A stretch of 64,000 bases of DNA from Helopsaltes ochotensis. Taxonomy: Eukaryota > Chordata > Aves > Passeriformes > Locustellidae. Where the stretch lies: assembly GCA_013400155.1 (NCBI GenBank), contig VXBM01000041.1, positions 2,065,138 through 2,129,137 of the forward strand, in the 5' to 3' direction. Shown piece after piece: positions 13,601 through 28,600 of this stretch (positions are counted from its first letter, which is position 1; the number at the start of each line of letters is the position of its first letter). The notes under the pieces were generated by a model that made no database searches, had not been told where the DNA came from, and worked only from the letters and a program-made list of their open reading frames with translations. The translations under genes were made by a program, and so were the position numbers.

Positions 13601-14702
13601 GCACAAAGTCTACAACATGATGGAAAAGAGAAACTTTTTGCAGTGGGTTGTTATTGAAACTTACTGTTAGGGAAATTCAGTTAATCTACCTATTTGAGCT
13701 TATCTAGAAACCACAACTTTTCAAACACTTTCACAAGTTGCTTATGGCATAGTGACTTTTAATTACTGAATAGGAAAAAAAATTAATCTTAACTTTTGTT
13801 AAGCTGCTTTTAAACATTTTCCTTTCTGTGCAGTAGCTTAAAGTTTCTAATGAACAGAACTGAAGTTGGCATTTAATAGGATTGGTCTTCAATTCTCATT
13901 TTTTAATTGTTTGCAATTACGACATTAATTGGAATTGTGGTGCTTACTGGATAACTTCTAAAGAGCCTTTGGATTTTTGTTTTCTTATTAAGTGTTTGGA
14001 TGCAAAGCTTCTTGAGTAGATTACATGAAAGCCAACTACAGTGGGGTACTTCTTATTGGATGCTTGCTGTTACATGACTCAAGTTCTGACAAGTAACCTT
14101 AAGTATTATGTAGTAGTATATTAAAATAATGCTTGGAAAAAGAAAATATTTTTGTAAAGCTTTGGTGATTGTAAACATAACACATGGCAGTATTTTGGTC
14201 AGATCCTAATTTATCTGTTAAAATTCTTGCTTACTGGCAAAGGCTTTTATGGGAAGAGACTTAATATTTCCAAGTATGTGGATGTGAATTCATAATTTGG
14301 CAAAAATCTGCCAAATCTGACTTTTTTTTTTGAAGTGATGATTCTGTTGCAAACAACTTTTTTTCTATTCCATATATTGTTTTCTTGTCAGTCTCATGAC
14401 AAATGCTGTGAATTATGTTACTGGGTCTCTAATAGATGGATTCAGGAAATTTCATAAAAACCATCTAATGAGAGACTGCTCTGCGTTGTTTAGGTGTCAT
14501 CTTCACTTTCAAAGCATTGTGGATTTTTTGATTGGTCCCTACATAATCAGTCCTGCCACAGTACTAGCTGTCTTCAGGCCATCTTTGCTGTGTTCCTAAC
14601 TACATAATTTTTTTCTGGTGTTTTTTTCTTCTCCTGCCTTACTGTTTTGTTGTTTTATTTCTAAATAAAAAATGTGGTTGCTGATTTTACACATCAAGTT
14701 GT

Positions 14703-14728
14703 GTGCACACATGCACACAAACACACAG
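14703..14728. repeat. CA-rich imperfect microsatellite
   Basis: Imperfect CACA units interrupted by TG and AA. A short intronic simple repeat. Confidence 0.7.
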
Positions 14729-16148
14729 TTACTCTGTTGATATTTAATTTTTTTGTAGTAAGCTTGTTCATTATGATGAGATCAGCATTTGAACCTGGTC
14801 CTTGTTCCTTTGATGACAGCTTTGTAGGTCACAGTTTAGCTGAAATGAAATGTATCTGGCATTTTGATATTAGAATAAGGATAATTAGTAATGTGAGAAC
14901 TTGAACACATCTTAGAGACAGTACCTAATGGATGTTTTATTTCTTAAATTGATTATCAGGTGACCAGCCTTGTTTTGATGCAACTCAGCCTATCGTCCTG
15001 AGCTGTCATGTGCATAAGCAGGGTGTGAACTAAATGTTGCAGGTGTTGTAAGCAGTGACCCATTAGAAGTCACATTAATTCTGTTTCCAGTTCCTTAGCT
15101 CTGGATAATCAGGTGCCAGGATACTGCAGCATTGACTTTTGAAGCCATCATTGCTACAAGCCCGGAGTGTGCTTCAAAGTAGGAGGCAGTTTTTTGTATT
15201 GATAAATATGCTGTATAAGTTTGAAACTGCTTCTTGTGTCTTGTTGGCTGAAAATATTAGTCTTGCTTGGTGTATCAAGAAATGCTGAGAACTTTTTTAA
15301 GCAATAGGTTCATACTGTAACCAAAGAGATATTCTTGGATGGAGTATTTGTGGTCTAAATATCCAGTTGTAGTAAAGCCCATGTGACTCATTAAATGTAA
15401 TTCAATATGATTGTTTTCCCTCTGGCTGGTTTTGCAACAGTCAGTTCAGACCTTCCTTGTCAATCCATTTGAAATAGTTTTTCTTACTTTTCCGGTATTT
15501 TTCTTTATGTAGTATGGCTTTTGTATGCAACTGTTTCGTTTTGGGTTTTGAATATTTTTCTGTTGACATTCTGAGCAAATTGACTGATAAATTAGAGTTT
15601 ATACCATACTCTTGTCTTAAATTTCTCTCATTAAAGACAATGAGCATCTTCTGATAATAGTTTTTCTCACTTCTTATGGTGTATCTGATGGCATTTTCCA
15701 GTAATTTTTACCATAATACAATACTTAAGGCAGACTATTTAGATTTATCAGTGGTTGGAGGGGAGAAAGGCTGCTGAAGCTGACTATTTCATCAAATTAC
15801 TTTTTTCTGTTTGTCATCCTTTCATCCTGATTTTTCTCTGTAGGTAGTTTACAAGAGCACAACTTTGAGCACTCTTACACTTTATCTTGGAATAGTGCTA
15901 AGTTTCGGACAGTGTGATTTAAGCTATTTTAAGTTTGTAATAATGCCATTTGGTGCCCTCTGTTAAACTTGAAGTGAAAGTTTTTTTTGAGGGTCCTGGT
16001 TTCCCAATTTCTCAGTCACTTCTAGCTTTTTATCAGTGAAACTTTGGTTTTGGTCAAAGATGGAACTTTAAGCCAGAATTGTGCTGATATCTTATTACTG
16101 GAACCATGTGTCTGTCAAATGCAGAGTGCATCATTCTGGTCCTTCTGC

Positions 16149-16176
16149 TCATGAAACTTCCTGTGAAGTTTCATGA
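16149..16176. repeat. Perfect inverted repeat (12-bp arms, 4-base loop)
   Basis: TCATGAAACTTC (16149-16160) is followed by the loop CTGT and by GAAGTTTCATGA (16165-16176), its exact reverse complement. It could form a short hairpin in RNA. The stem is too short for a typical pri-miRNA and no function is assigned. Confidence 0.85.
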
Positions 16177-18918
16177 ATGTGTTGCATGAGGCAGAGGCTT
16201 CCTCAGATGGGCAAAAATCGTCTGTGATTCAAGGGAATTAATCTCAGCCTTCTGTGGAGTCAGAGGCAACGCAGTGGAAGGACTCAGATAAATGTGGGCT
16301 GGATAAAAACATCAACTATCAGTTCTAACAGCATCTGGCTGTGCTGTTTTACTGCTTGGGATATGTGAAGTGGTGTTGCTTTCTGTATGAGGTGACAGCT
16401 TGTGTTTTTTGAAAAGAATCTGGAGTATTCCCAGGTGACATTTCAAACAGCAGTGCCTTTTAAAATAGCAGTTTTGCAGTCTGAGGTCATTATGTGTTGA
16501 ATTTTGAATTTATGGACTAATCCAGAATTGTGGGTTCATTTTCTGTTGCTCAGATAATGAAAAAATAGTAGTTCAGTGGTCTGAAGTGCAAAGAAGTTGT
16601 TGAATGTCTGTGGAACACTTTTCAGCACAGGATCACGAGCATTGTGTTGAACTGAAGAACTGTGAAACAAACCACTGCTGAAGTACATAATTATCACATC
16701 AGCAGTTGCTGATGCTTGATAAGATGGAATGGCATGAAGTAACAAAGGGCATTCACTGCACACATGCATTGGTGTTTCTTGCCTTTATGCACATTGCCTG
16801 TGTCTTCTATCTTTCAGGATAGAAGTATTATATGTTGTATTTGCAAACGTGGGGAGGAATCTCAGGAATATTCCAAGTTTGGCTCATGCAAGATATGAGT
16901 GGTTCACCTGTGATATAATAACCTGGTAAAGAGCTAGTTGATATTTCATCTATAACTATCTCCTTGAACCTGTGATGTAAATCTGTAAAACATTTACTTT
17001 CTCTCTGTGTTAAACTGTGATCCATTAATTTGCTTTCACATCTACATGATTTTTCTGATGACAATAAAAAGTTGCTGTCCCACGCTGCAGAGTTTAAAGG
17101 AAACTGTAGGTTTTCTGAGAATAAACTTTGTCACAAAAGTCAGCAATTCTCTTTTACCATCTGTTCTTCCTTGGTTTGATGAATGAGACAGTTTATTGTC
17201 AGTTTCTGGTTATTTTTTGCTCTACTGTTTTCCTCATTAGCTATTTTCATCTGACGTTGATGAAGATGATTCGGTTTATTTTCTTTTTGTCATCCCAGAA
17301 AATTCTTTACGTGACATTGTCACACTCTGTCAGTGAGGCCTTTGCAGTAAAAATAATGTAATACCTTGCAGTAAAAATACCCTCTCTTCACGTAAGACAG
17401 AATAACAAAAATAGCACAAGGGGATTTTTAAGGACCTGAAGACAAGTTTTCTTGGCTCTTGGGTGAAGTGTGATGGTTTATTGTAATTATTTTTAAGTGG
17501 ATGTCCCTTCATTTAAGGGGATGTCCTGTTCTGGCTCTTTGGTATCCAGATTCTAATCTTGTATCTCCAGACTTTGGGGAATGTAGAAACCTCTTTGATA
17601 TTTGCACAGGTTTGTGACTAACCATTCTTCAGTGCTCTCAGCAATGGTAATTATGAAAAGAAATCATATAATCTCTTTTTATAGGTCCCATGTATGACAC
17701 TCCCAGCTGTGAAAAAGCCGGAGATAACCCTTTTGGTAGGAATCTTCTGATACAGAAAGAAGTAGCTTTTTAGTAAATCACAGCCACCTTGTTTCCATGT
17801 ACTCTGAAGCCTGTGAGGGAACTGGTGCAGAGGTTGGTTTGAGTGGGACAGAAGAAGCCACTTGTCCCACACCCTACCTATTTTCCATGGCAGCACCACT
17901 TGTGGCACATAGGTGAAGCTTCAGCAAAGTCAAACCTTGAAGAGCATGATCTTGGTTGCCCTGTCAAAACTCCTCCTATATGTAGGTTACTGTATCAATA
18001 AAAATAGTATATTACATTTGCTTCTTCTGTAAAGTCGTGCTGTAATTTTTCAATTTTTATTCTACTACTGTCTTTCAGTATGTAAATTTTTTATTTTAAT
18101 TATTATTTCAAGGATATATATTGTCTCCTATTTCTTCCTAAACAACTGAAGCTAAAAAATGAAACCAACTGCCACTGCAGGGCAACATTTTCTGTCAGTG
18201 ATTTTGCAAGATCAATACCCACTTCTGGTACAAGACAGGTAGACCTTAATCCAATAATGCACGGTGCTTACTAATCCACTTAATAGACTAACACTGTCTA
18301 GTGGTTGAAGAACTGAATCCATGTTCTTAATAAGAACATAAACATGCTATGTTTCTGAAATATTGTTCTTGCTCTGTACAATTGGATCCTTTTAGCCACT
18401 GTTGTTTAATAGTGAAGTCATTCTATGATCTGATACTTTTTAGTGACTGAATGAAGAGAAATGAGTTGAGACCTGGATGATTGGGCCAGATTTTAGCTTT
18501 AAATATTTGTCGAATTGAAACAGTTTGGCTTGAATTATCATGCTATTTCAGTCTACAATAAGTAAAAGGATGTGATTTTTATACACTGTTTGGATGTGGT
18601 TTGAACTGAGGATAGTGTCCAAAATTTTGACTGTGAATTTATCTGCTTTAGTTGATTTATGTCAAATGGCAAGCATTCAGATAGCTGAATAAAATAAAAC
18701 TGACTCAGAGGAAGTATTTTATGAGCTTTGTAGAATCTTGGACTGTTTGAGGTTCTATTCAGAAACAGTTTCTGCTTTAGTAACAGTAAATGCATTTATT
18801 CTACAACTAGTTGCATAACATTTTTTTATACCTGTCTAATTAGAAAGGAGTTGAAACCTACCATTCAAGGCAGCAGCTGTGCTATGTAATCAACAGACAA
18901 ACTTCTAGGCATTGTGGG

Positions 18919-18937
18919 TGTGTGTATATATATATAT
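18919..18937. repeat. TG/TA dinucleotide repeat
   Basis: A short GTGTGTGTATATATATATA compound microsatellite in the long intron. Confidence 0.8.
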
Positions 18938-19561
18938 TCATTCTTGTTCCCTGTTTTGGCACTCATCTGAAGTTTTCTATTTGGTCTTTTTTCTATAAAT
19001 AAACTTCATTTGTAAGAAGTAATTTAGGGCATGGTGTGGAGTGCTCTGATTGTATGTCTAGTGCCTATTAAATGGTGTTGAGTGGCTGACTAAGACAGGC
19101 AAAGATACAGACAGCAGGATAAGTTGGAAATCAGAAGGAGGATCATCATAATGACAGTAGCTGAAATCATGTCACGGTACTAATTTGGAGAAAACAACTC
19201 TCTGTAAAGATAGATGAAGAGGTCTCCAGTTACTGCCTCCTGTAGTTTCTTGACTCTTTGTCTACAGAGCTGTTTTAAAAGCCTTCAAAATAGCCCTCCT
19301 GCAAATAAATGTTAAGCAGCCATTTTGTGCTTGAAGTTTGTGCCTCACTGAAGTCTGTGCTGTTGGTTTTTGAGAAATTAATTTTGAATTTAATAGTGTG
19401 TGGACCTGGCTGTTGATAGTTTCTTGTTTGCTATTTATAACTTTTCAAAAACACATGTTGTAAAGAAGTCAAAATAAGGATTACTGTCGACCAGCACCAT
19501 GAACTTTGGGAGGTAAGTGATATTTCAAGGAAGCATCTCTGTTTGCTTGCATGCCTTTTTA

Positions 19562-19665
19562 CAGAATCATGGAATAATTTGTTTGGATGGAATCTCAAAA
19601 GTCACCTGCTCCAGCCCCTGTTCAAAACACTTTCATGTGATTCCTCTTGAACACCTCCTTCTGTC
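19562..19665 (-). mobile_element. CR1 LINE 3' fragment, antisense
   Basis: Read on the + strand, CAGAATCATGGAATAATTTG and the following GGATGGAATCTCAAAAGTCACCTG correspond to the reverse complement of the CR1 tail (tail motif, then the AAGGTCCCTTCCAACCC region). Further on, CTTGAACACCTCC corresponds to the reverse of the CCCTGGAAGTGTTCAAGG block seen in the copy near 4450. Sequence between these blocks is shortened or diverged, so this is an old, internally deleted copy inserted opposite to SEPTIN7. Borders are approximate. Confidence 0.75.
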
Positions 19666-22600
19666 CTCTCTCAGGAGGAGTATGCTGGGTTAGATAATAT
19701 GAGCAAGGTCCCATTTTGGAGTCACACTTGATGATAGTGGTCTGATGTCAGTTGCGTTCTTGAACTTGTGGTGAAACGTAGGCTCTCCAGTCTGATTATT
19801 AAAATTACTTGACAAATGTTACTGTCAAATCAGTTTTCGGACTCAGTAGTCCAAGCCTTTCCAGAGACAGCATTGTCACCTAGAGATTCATCATATGAGA
19901 TGCTGCAAAGGTATCTTTTCCATTCAGCTTTCTCATTTTACCATTGAGGTGGTTTGTTTTGCCTCAAAAAAGGCTGAACTGCAGAAATGCTTTTATGCCA
20001 TTTCAACCAGAAGTAGAGCTCAGGAAGATGTTGATGGTTTGATAGGACTCTGAAATCTTTGTGAATCTAATACCTTTTAGAATCTGTCTGTGGTTAAATT
20101 TGACTCCTGACATGCTTTACAGTTGCTAATCAGGTGAAGTTAGGCCACTCACAGTATTGGGTTAGTGAGAAAGTGAAAATATTTTTCCCAAAAGTAGATT
20201 TTTTTCGCCAAAGATGAAGTTGAGTTGCCTCAAAATAGATGGAAATGAATAAAAACTAGCATTTGATTAAATGGCATAAGATAACAGTTCTTATTTGAGT
20301 TACATTAATTTGAATATGCAGAATGTGAAGACCTTTATTGGTGTTTATCTTTTTAATAAACTTCTGCAGAAAAGATAATGCAATTAATGAGTAAAGCCAT
20401 AGTTGATTATCCTCTAGCATCTTAAAACTGACATGTTATTGCATCTTTTGTTGGATTTTTTTGTGTTGCTGAAAAGCAGGGAGATGAACACTTCCCTGTC
20501 ACTAGCAAGATGAACTGCTGGCAGATACACAAAGAACTTTTTCTGCTTACTCAAATAAGGCTGTGTTTGTCAATATGTGTACTTACCAGTTTCCTTAAAA
20601 CTCCTGCTGTCAGCTTAAAAAAATAAATCGATATAATGCATGTTGAACGTGATTAATATTTAAATAAGTAAATTATTACAGTGAAATAATAATAATATAA
20701 AGAAAAGCCCATGCTTCATTACTTCATTAAACATGTTGTGGTTTTTACTTGTTTGCATATTTCTAAGTGGTTTGGTGTAGATCTGGTACACTATGGTTAG
20801 GATATCCTCAACTTGGCGAATGCAAAAACAAGCAGTCAGGTTAGAGCTCTAGCCTCAGTAAAGATGATTCTTTTCTGACTGCATTCGGTGGTTTTGGTGA
20901 GATTTTCATAACTTGTATGTGGTCTTCCTAGTTGTGCTTTACGGAACACTTTTTCAGATTGTGCTCCTTCTTGACAAAGTGCCCGTACCAAAACATTAAT
21001 TAAGTGATGGGATTTGGGGTTTTTTTGCTTTGCTTTTTTCATGTTGTTATTTGTAGGCTTTTAATATGGAGCAGGATACTGCTTCCTATTTCTCCAGCTG
21101 CTGAGAATTACACCCTTGCAGGTTAAGTAGAAGCATCACATCCTAGAGAAGTGTCGCGTCTTAAGCTGCTTGGTTTGGTTCATGTAAGAAAAACCCAGAC
21201 CTATTGTTCTAACAAACCTGCTAACCATGCACTTTAAATGAAGCTTTGAGGCTGGCTCTTCTTGGGCAAGAAGAGAGAGCCTCTTAGCTCTTCTAACTCA
21301 ACAGGAAGATAAGAGATGATCTTCGACACAGAAATAGTGCAGATTGTGGTGTCCTTTAGAGAGATGGGTATGTGCCCAATTTGGATTTGCAGTAATTGCT
21401 GTATATTTCCCCATAAAGTATCTACCCTGTTAAAACACCTGGGTTTTTTCATATGAAATATTGCTGTCACATATACTAATAGTATTATCTGAGTGACATG
21501 GACAACTCAGTTAATGTTACCTATTTATTACAAAGAAGCATAAATGTGCAGTTTTTGTTTTAATAATCTGCAGCCTCAATTTGCTGATTCCCTTTTTTGG
21601 TTTTTGTTATAAAAAAAACTTTGTCAATGAAGTTCTATGGTAAATTCTGTTACATGGAGATGCAGAAAGATGTAAACTCAGCTGGGTTTTCTTGATACAG
21701 TGAGAAGCTTTTAAATGAAGTGTCATTAAATAATTATTAAAAATAAACTGAAAAAAACTGGAGAATTTTTTTTCAGCGAAGACTAAGATAACTATAATGA
21801 CTATTTTTGTTCCTGTAGATGTTCACATGTGACTTCTTGGTCAAATTTTATCTTGAATATTTTTATGCTTCTGAGAATGAGGCTTCAAGGCCTGTCTCTT
21901 GCATGCCTTTCTACCTGTTTAGTTCAAGCTGCTGTGTTATAGCAGTACTGTTGAGCGTATTTAGCATTCTTTCATGCCCTGTAAGTTGTAGTGCTCTTGT
22001 TTCTGATGTTTCTGGCTGCAGCTTTTTTGTTGATGCACTCTGAAACTTTTCCGGAAGGCTTTTTATTACTTACTGTTCAAAAACCATTTTTAGCTCTTTC
22101 CACATATTCTGGCAAAGTGACTGCATATGTCAAAACATATGTATAGCTTCAGAGTTATCTGCTTCTAGCAGCAAAAGCAAAAGCTGTGGTTCTTTGAGCT
22201 ATTCTTGGAGAAAGTGAGTACTTGATATGCTGGGTGGGAAGGTGGGAAAGTACCGAAGGGGAAGGTGAAAACAGGAGACAAAGGAAACTTCTTGTATTGT
22301 TCTTAGTGTTGAAATGTAAATTTTGATTTGCAAAAATAATGAGCAATTGAATTTCCATGGATAAAAAGGCAGAAAAATGTGACTGGGACAGAAATACCTG
22401 CTGTGTGCTGCCCTCTTGGTTTGAATCCTATGATTCAGATTTATCACTGGGTGCTGCTGAAGAAGTGGAAACCATGTGACTGCCTGGTGATAAGGTGGGC
22501 AGGAGCAGCAGAGGGCTGTGGCTCATGAAGAACCTTCTTTCTTGGTTGGATCTACAACAGATGAATTTCTATTCAGCCTCTTGCAATATGCCAGAAGAGG

Positions 22601-25600
22601 TTGTCAGATGGTACCCCTCAAGGATTTCTCTTATCTTAGACCTGCTGAATACCAGAGCATTTTTTCATCAAACTTTGAGATCACTTTGGAATTGCAAAAT
22701 TGTGTGAAGTAGAGGTGGTTTGTTTCATGTTTCCCTAAAAGATTAGGATGAATGAGTTGCTACTTAACATGTTGTTACAAAGCAGATTTATTAGGGGAGA
22801 CTCCTTACCTGTCTTGAGTCAGGTGTGCCTGGGACGCTTTGCATAGACACCATTCAGAATTAATGCAATTCCTTATATTCTACTTAAGCTTTTTGGGAAT
22901 GCTCTGAATACTGTATCATGGGGACTTTTTGAAAGTGTGAATTCTCTCTACCTCTTTCATCAGAAGCTTTTTTTGCTGCTTTTGTTATCTGTGAGCTCTC
23001 TCATTGGGTGTTTGCTGTTGAAGCCTTAAATGTGTTTTGGTCCTGCCGTTTCTCTCATCAAGTACCACTAAATCCACACATCAATACTTGGGGTAGCTCC
23101 TCATCTGACTCGTGTGATTCATGTCTTACCAAGACAGACAGTGTAAAAGGTTAAGTGTGGAATTGGTTCTTGCACAGAAGTAATGATCCACTGGCTCACG
23201 GTCATTCTGTGTTGCCCACTGCTGTTCTGAAAGGTTTTCTCACTTTTTGCCTTGGAACTCGTTGAGAAGTTGGTTCAGTTAACTGCTTTCAAAGGGTGCT
23301 TGAATGAGAAGTCTCTGTCTAAAACTACAGATGCTGAAAAGAATGCAAAAGACTCTATGGAAGCTGTTTAAAAGCTCTTTGCCCTCATTAGCTCTTTCGA
23401 GACATGTAATCCCAATCTCATTTACAGAGACCTTGAGAGTAAGATCTGGATTTTATATTTTTTAATAAACAAAACCTGGATATGGAAATTATGGTTCTGT
23501 GTTTTAGCTGTTTTTCAAGAATCTTACAAAGTAGCAAAAAACCCCTTTGATTACTTTGTTGGTAACCTTGTTAATATAAAGTATAAGTTTTGCTAAAATG
23601 CAGTGAAATGCAGTCCCTTTTTTATTTGCTTATATAAGTTGTTGTGTAATCTGTTTCTGGAAGGTTTTTGGGTGTTTTTAAGGATTTTTTTCAGCATGTC
23701 TCTTATTTGCTCTTGGCCATATTTGAGTTTATGCATAATGACTTGTACTGCGTTGATCATTTATCTACTCAAGCTTGTGGAAACTACTCCATCTTGCCTT
23801 TCAGAACAGGCTTCTAATATCTCGGTTCTAATCCTACTAATTAGTAGTCAGCATTGACCATAAATCAAAACTAACCACTGTTTTGTATGCTCTGCACTGG
23901 ATGAATTAAAAAAAGCTTTTTGCCTTGTCACAGGCATGTTTTTCTTGGCACTTCTTGTTTAAGGATATATGAAGTGTAGTGGTTGTCTAATGTGGATCCT
24001 TCTCAGTTAAATGCATTGAAGTTGTAAAACAGTGTTTCTCCTATGCTCTAGGTCCAACAGTGATTATGGAAAGAAGCAAGTGAAAAAGATAAAGATGACT
24101 TAAAAGCTGCAATGTTGTGGGATTTTTTTTATTTTATTTTTTCAGTAGTACTGATATGTTTACTTTTATTTAAAACTTCTATCCAAAAGTGTGCTCCAAT
24201 ATTTTTTAATGAAGTCTCATGAGATCTGTTATATAATGACACATTTCATGTAGGAGTATGTTTGCTGTTTCATGTGTATTCCTTGTGATTTTCAGAATTT
24301 TCAGATTCAGAGATTCTAAATTAAGTTTCTTGTAAGACATTCATGTATACTTGCCAAAATACTACTCAAAATAGCCTAACCATATTCTGCAGCATATTGC
24401 TGCCTAGGTCAATGGACCAGTTGGATTGTAAACAAAATGTATTCAGTGGGCCATGAAATCTCTGAGGGTTGACATGTGGTTGCAAAAATTGCGTAATTTT
24501 ATATAGACTTTTCAGGTTTATTTTCTTGAATGGGATTCATTAATAGAATCAAATAGAACTAATTTCTTGTCCCTCCCTAATAGCAGAGTCTATGGGTTGC
24601 TCCCAGTAATTATATTCCAAGGCATTAATATTAGAGTTCTCACCTTTGGGTCTGGAAGGGGGAGCATCTCTGCTATTTTGTGTGAATGGTGCTGCTTTGG
24701 TTGGCAAATGAGCGCTATTTTGATGGGGTCAGTGAAGTATCTGTTGACTCACTGCTGGCTGCTTTAGGCTGTCTGAGGGGTTGAGGACTAAAAAATGCTG
24801 TTCTGCTGTAGAAGAAACAATGCTTTTGCACCTGAAAGGAAAGGAGTAAACAGCAACGGCAAGGCTCCATGTAAGGAAGCTGGAGTCAAAAGCATTAATA
24901 CAGATATATATGAAATAGAATATAAGGAAAAAACTGTTTTGGGTGTGTTCCTGTTTGGTTGAATAAAGCTTACTTCCTCACTCCTAATTCTGCGTGTGGG
25001 AAGTCAGACCCTAAAGCTTTGAGGAAAAGGGGAGAAGGGAGGTTTGTTTCCTTTCTGGGTGGAATATAAATTATACCCCTATAATTAGATACTTTATCTA
25101 CGAAAAAACTTTGAGATAACTACAGCCAGTAACAGTGATCATGCAAAACAGTTCCTTGAGACTGGGGAAATATTCTGTATTCAGGTTTTAAAATTACTGC
25201 TTTGATAGCCTAATTCAGGATTAAAGATGTTTGTATGAAGCATTGGAGCTGTTTTCTCCCTATACCTTTTGTCTGGTACCAGAATACTTGTTATTCCTTG
25301 TGGCTGGAAGTCACAGTGATCAAGCTGCCTGTTCTCAGATCCCTTCTATTCTACCACCTCTCTATGACTCTCAGAGTATATAATGTCAGGTAACTATATA
25401 GTCTCTGTTACTATACATTTTTTGTAGAATTGTGTGACTTTCTCTCCCTGGGAGAGAATATAAATAAGCTTTTTCTATTCTACATTTGGTGTTAGTTGGA
25501 CAGTTAGTTAGCACAAGTGTTACTGGCTAGCAAGTCTCACTTGTGTGCTAGGTAGTTGCATGTGCAATTCAGTTTTAGCCATGATTTAAATTTATTTTTT

Positions 25601-28600
25601 AAGTAGATCTCCTATTTGTTCCATTTACTGGGCTTTCATTCATATGGGGCAGTCTGGCAGCATGTGAACTCGAGTTCTTTCAGAAAAAATACTAAATCAG
25701 AAGGTCCTGTCAAGGATTACAGGTAATAGGGTCCGTTTTCTGGTTAGCATTCAGTCCATCTGTCTTGAGGCTTTCATCCTGGAAGAGAAAGAGTCAAGAG
25801 GGCCAAAAGAGGAACCTGTGCTAACTGCCTGGTAGGAAGGGATGGCCACTGGTGTCGAGAAAACCAAACTTGGTTTTGCCAGTGGTAGAACAACATGTGC
25901 AATAATAGAATTTATAAACCTTCTTATAAGTCTATGCTTGCAATTAAACCCATAATAACTGCTTACAAATGAGGGCAATTTTTCTGAGCATAGCTGTTTC
26001 CAGTAAAAGTGTAAGTGTGGCCTTAGGTGTAGTAGTAAAGTCTTAGTTCCTGTAGTACAACTGTTTATGAAAATTCTGCAGTGTTTGGCTTTTCTTGTAT
26101 GCAGGAAGTAGTTATTATTTTCTGTTAGGAGAGGCTGATTTCTTTGAAAGGATAAAAGGAAGCAAGGTGTCTTGTACAAGCTTTAGAAGTCTGGTGGATT
26201 TTTATGTGTAAAAACTCAGAGAAACCATGAAAGCCCATAACATGTTTAACGTGTAGGGTGTAAGCTGTAACCTTAACATTTCAAGTTAGATTGAATTAGC
26301 CAAAGCAGTTCTGACTGCATTTTATTGATAGGTTGCTTTGTCAAGTGTTGCAAACTTCTCAGTGTTAAAAGCTTCAAGCTTGTTCATCTTTATGCTAAGT
26401 ATCTTGACATTTATTGAATTAACAGGTAACACTTTCAGGTTTTCTATGGGTTTCAGCATTTGCTTTTCCTAATGAGAATATTAGCAGATAGTTTTGTTTC
26501 CTTGGATGGTGGGATTTTAATGATTCCCCTGACCCCAAGTTGTTCCCATTTGTGATATTTCAAGGTGGTTGAGTAAGCATGAAGACGGATGCAGGAACAT
26601 AGCTGTGGTGTGTCTGTAGTAGACTTGAGGAGCTTACAAATATTTGTTAAATAAAGGCCTACAGTCATAATGATCTTTAAGATAAGGACATTGATTCTGA
26701 CAGCAAAAAGAAGCCAGTGAAAAGCTCTTAAAAATGTAGTTAGTATTAAAAATGTGACCAGGTTTTTTTTGTGCTGCTGTACAAATGCTGTGATGTAGCT
26801 TGGAGCAGATCTGATTTGAAATAACAAATTTAATGCTAAAAGAGTATCTTGTATCAGAGTCACTGTAGCAGAGAATGGCTTTTCTATTTCTTCTGTGCTA
26901 CAGACAACACTGTTGTTTATCACATTAGAGATCTTAATGTAGCTCTTTGTGGGCTATTTATACTTAAATAATAAGTTTAAGAAAGACATACTTTGGTACT
27001 GATAGATGCCATCCAGGTCACTTTGTGGTTTCCTCCAGTCATGGTAATTATCTCTTTTAATGATTGACATGAAGCTTTTCAAGTTAAAAAACACTGTGGG
27101 CCCCTCCCACTAAGAAAAAACAAACCCAAAATACCCAACCTAGGAATATGTTATTTTGTTGGAGTACCTTTAGTACACTTGGTACAAGGACTTCAGGAGT
27201 GGTAGTTGAAGTACTTGAATTGTCAAGAAACATTTCCATCTAAATCTTCATTGTTTATCTTTTAAATGGCTCCTTTCAGAATCAGAGCTGAGTAAATTTT
27301 AGGAGAAATTTTGACACAGAAATATGCCAACTTTGCATCCAGTCATTCAGGATGGCTTCAAGCAGCAGAAAAGGCACAACTTGTGGTCATGGTGGGGAGA
27401 ACAGGAATACACACTCTTTTTGCAGGGTACTAGGGGACCCCCTGGATACTCCTTGTCCAGTAATTGGGCAGTCAACTTACAGAGAAGGATAATTTTTACT
27501 TCTTTTTGAATTTACTCGTATGGTTGAAAGAAACAGAACAGCATCCTGATAGATTACAGCCCTGCATCTCCGATTGAGGGGGTAGAACCTGTTGTGAAAT
27601 GTTTCTCTGGTGTACAAGTAGCAAGTTGCGTCCAGTTACAAATAATTTCTGTTGGTCACTTCAGTACCTGAATTAGTTCAGGAGCAATTTAGGCCTAGAA
27701 TTCAAATAAAGCATTATTACAGATGAGAGGGGAGGAAAAAAATCCTAATGGAAATTTGGAAGAAAAGATCATGTTTTGAAGGGGTGATAGTGCCAGCCAT
27801 GATATGTATTTTACAGAAGAGAAGAATTAAGATAAAACTGTAAAAATAGTTAACTTGAAACACATTATAGGAAGAGGAAGTTTGTTGTGGTTGTTTATGG
27901 TGAGTTTATTTTTGGAAAGAATGCTACTGGGAGCAGAGGGCTTATTGGTGTATACTGTAACACAGCTCAGCACAACATATTTTTGCTGAAGTTTGAATCT
28001 TGCCTAGAACCATTTTCCACAGCTTTCCAATTGATTTTTCTACAGGACTGTTTCACTGCAGCATATAACTGGATGCTGGGGTGACTGGTGCTGATCTCCC
28101 AGTATTATACTTTATTTGGGACTCTGTCCTTGTTTTTTCTCTGACTACTGTGCATGACTTAGGTGCTTCACTGTTGTTCAGGAGCAGCATAGATTTGGGC
28201 TGCCTATGTGAAAGCTGCTGTTTTCAGATATAGTTAGTAGTTTATTTTTCAGTTTTATTCAAACTGTCTTGTACTTTTTGAACACTTACCAGCTTTCTCT
28301 TCTCACAGTTCTCATTCCAGCCCCAGGTTTTCTGTTGGTTCTGGTGTTTGCCTGCATGCTGGTTTACCTTTGGATGGATATTGGTGTTTGAAACTCCTTA
28401 CAGTGCTGCATAATGACTGAATCTGCTGGCTTCATCCTTTTAATTCCCTATCCTTTAGGCTGCTTAGTTACATCATCATTTTTGTGGTGCTGACTTGGCT
28501 GTTGTTTTGCCTGTACTTTTAAGAACGGAGTTCCCAATAATGCTATAGGTATTCAAGTACAAAACACCACCCTGTTTTTTCATCATGGTAAGTTTGAACA

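Noticed and set aside
25751..26179. - strand open frame of 142 codons next to the previous one
   Set aside because: No recognisable domain and no splice or promoter support. The two neighbouring frames do not form one reading frame.
26453..26923. - strand open frame of 156 codons
   Set aside because: Intronic, antisense, low-complexity Leu/Ile/Lys composition, no family resemblance. Expected by chance in AT-rich sequence this long.
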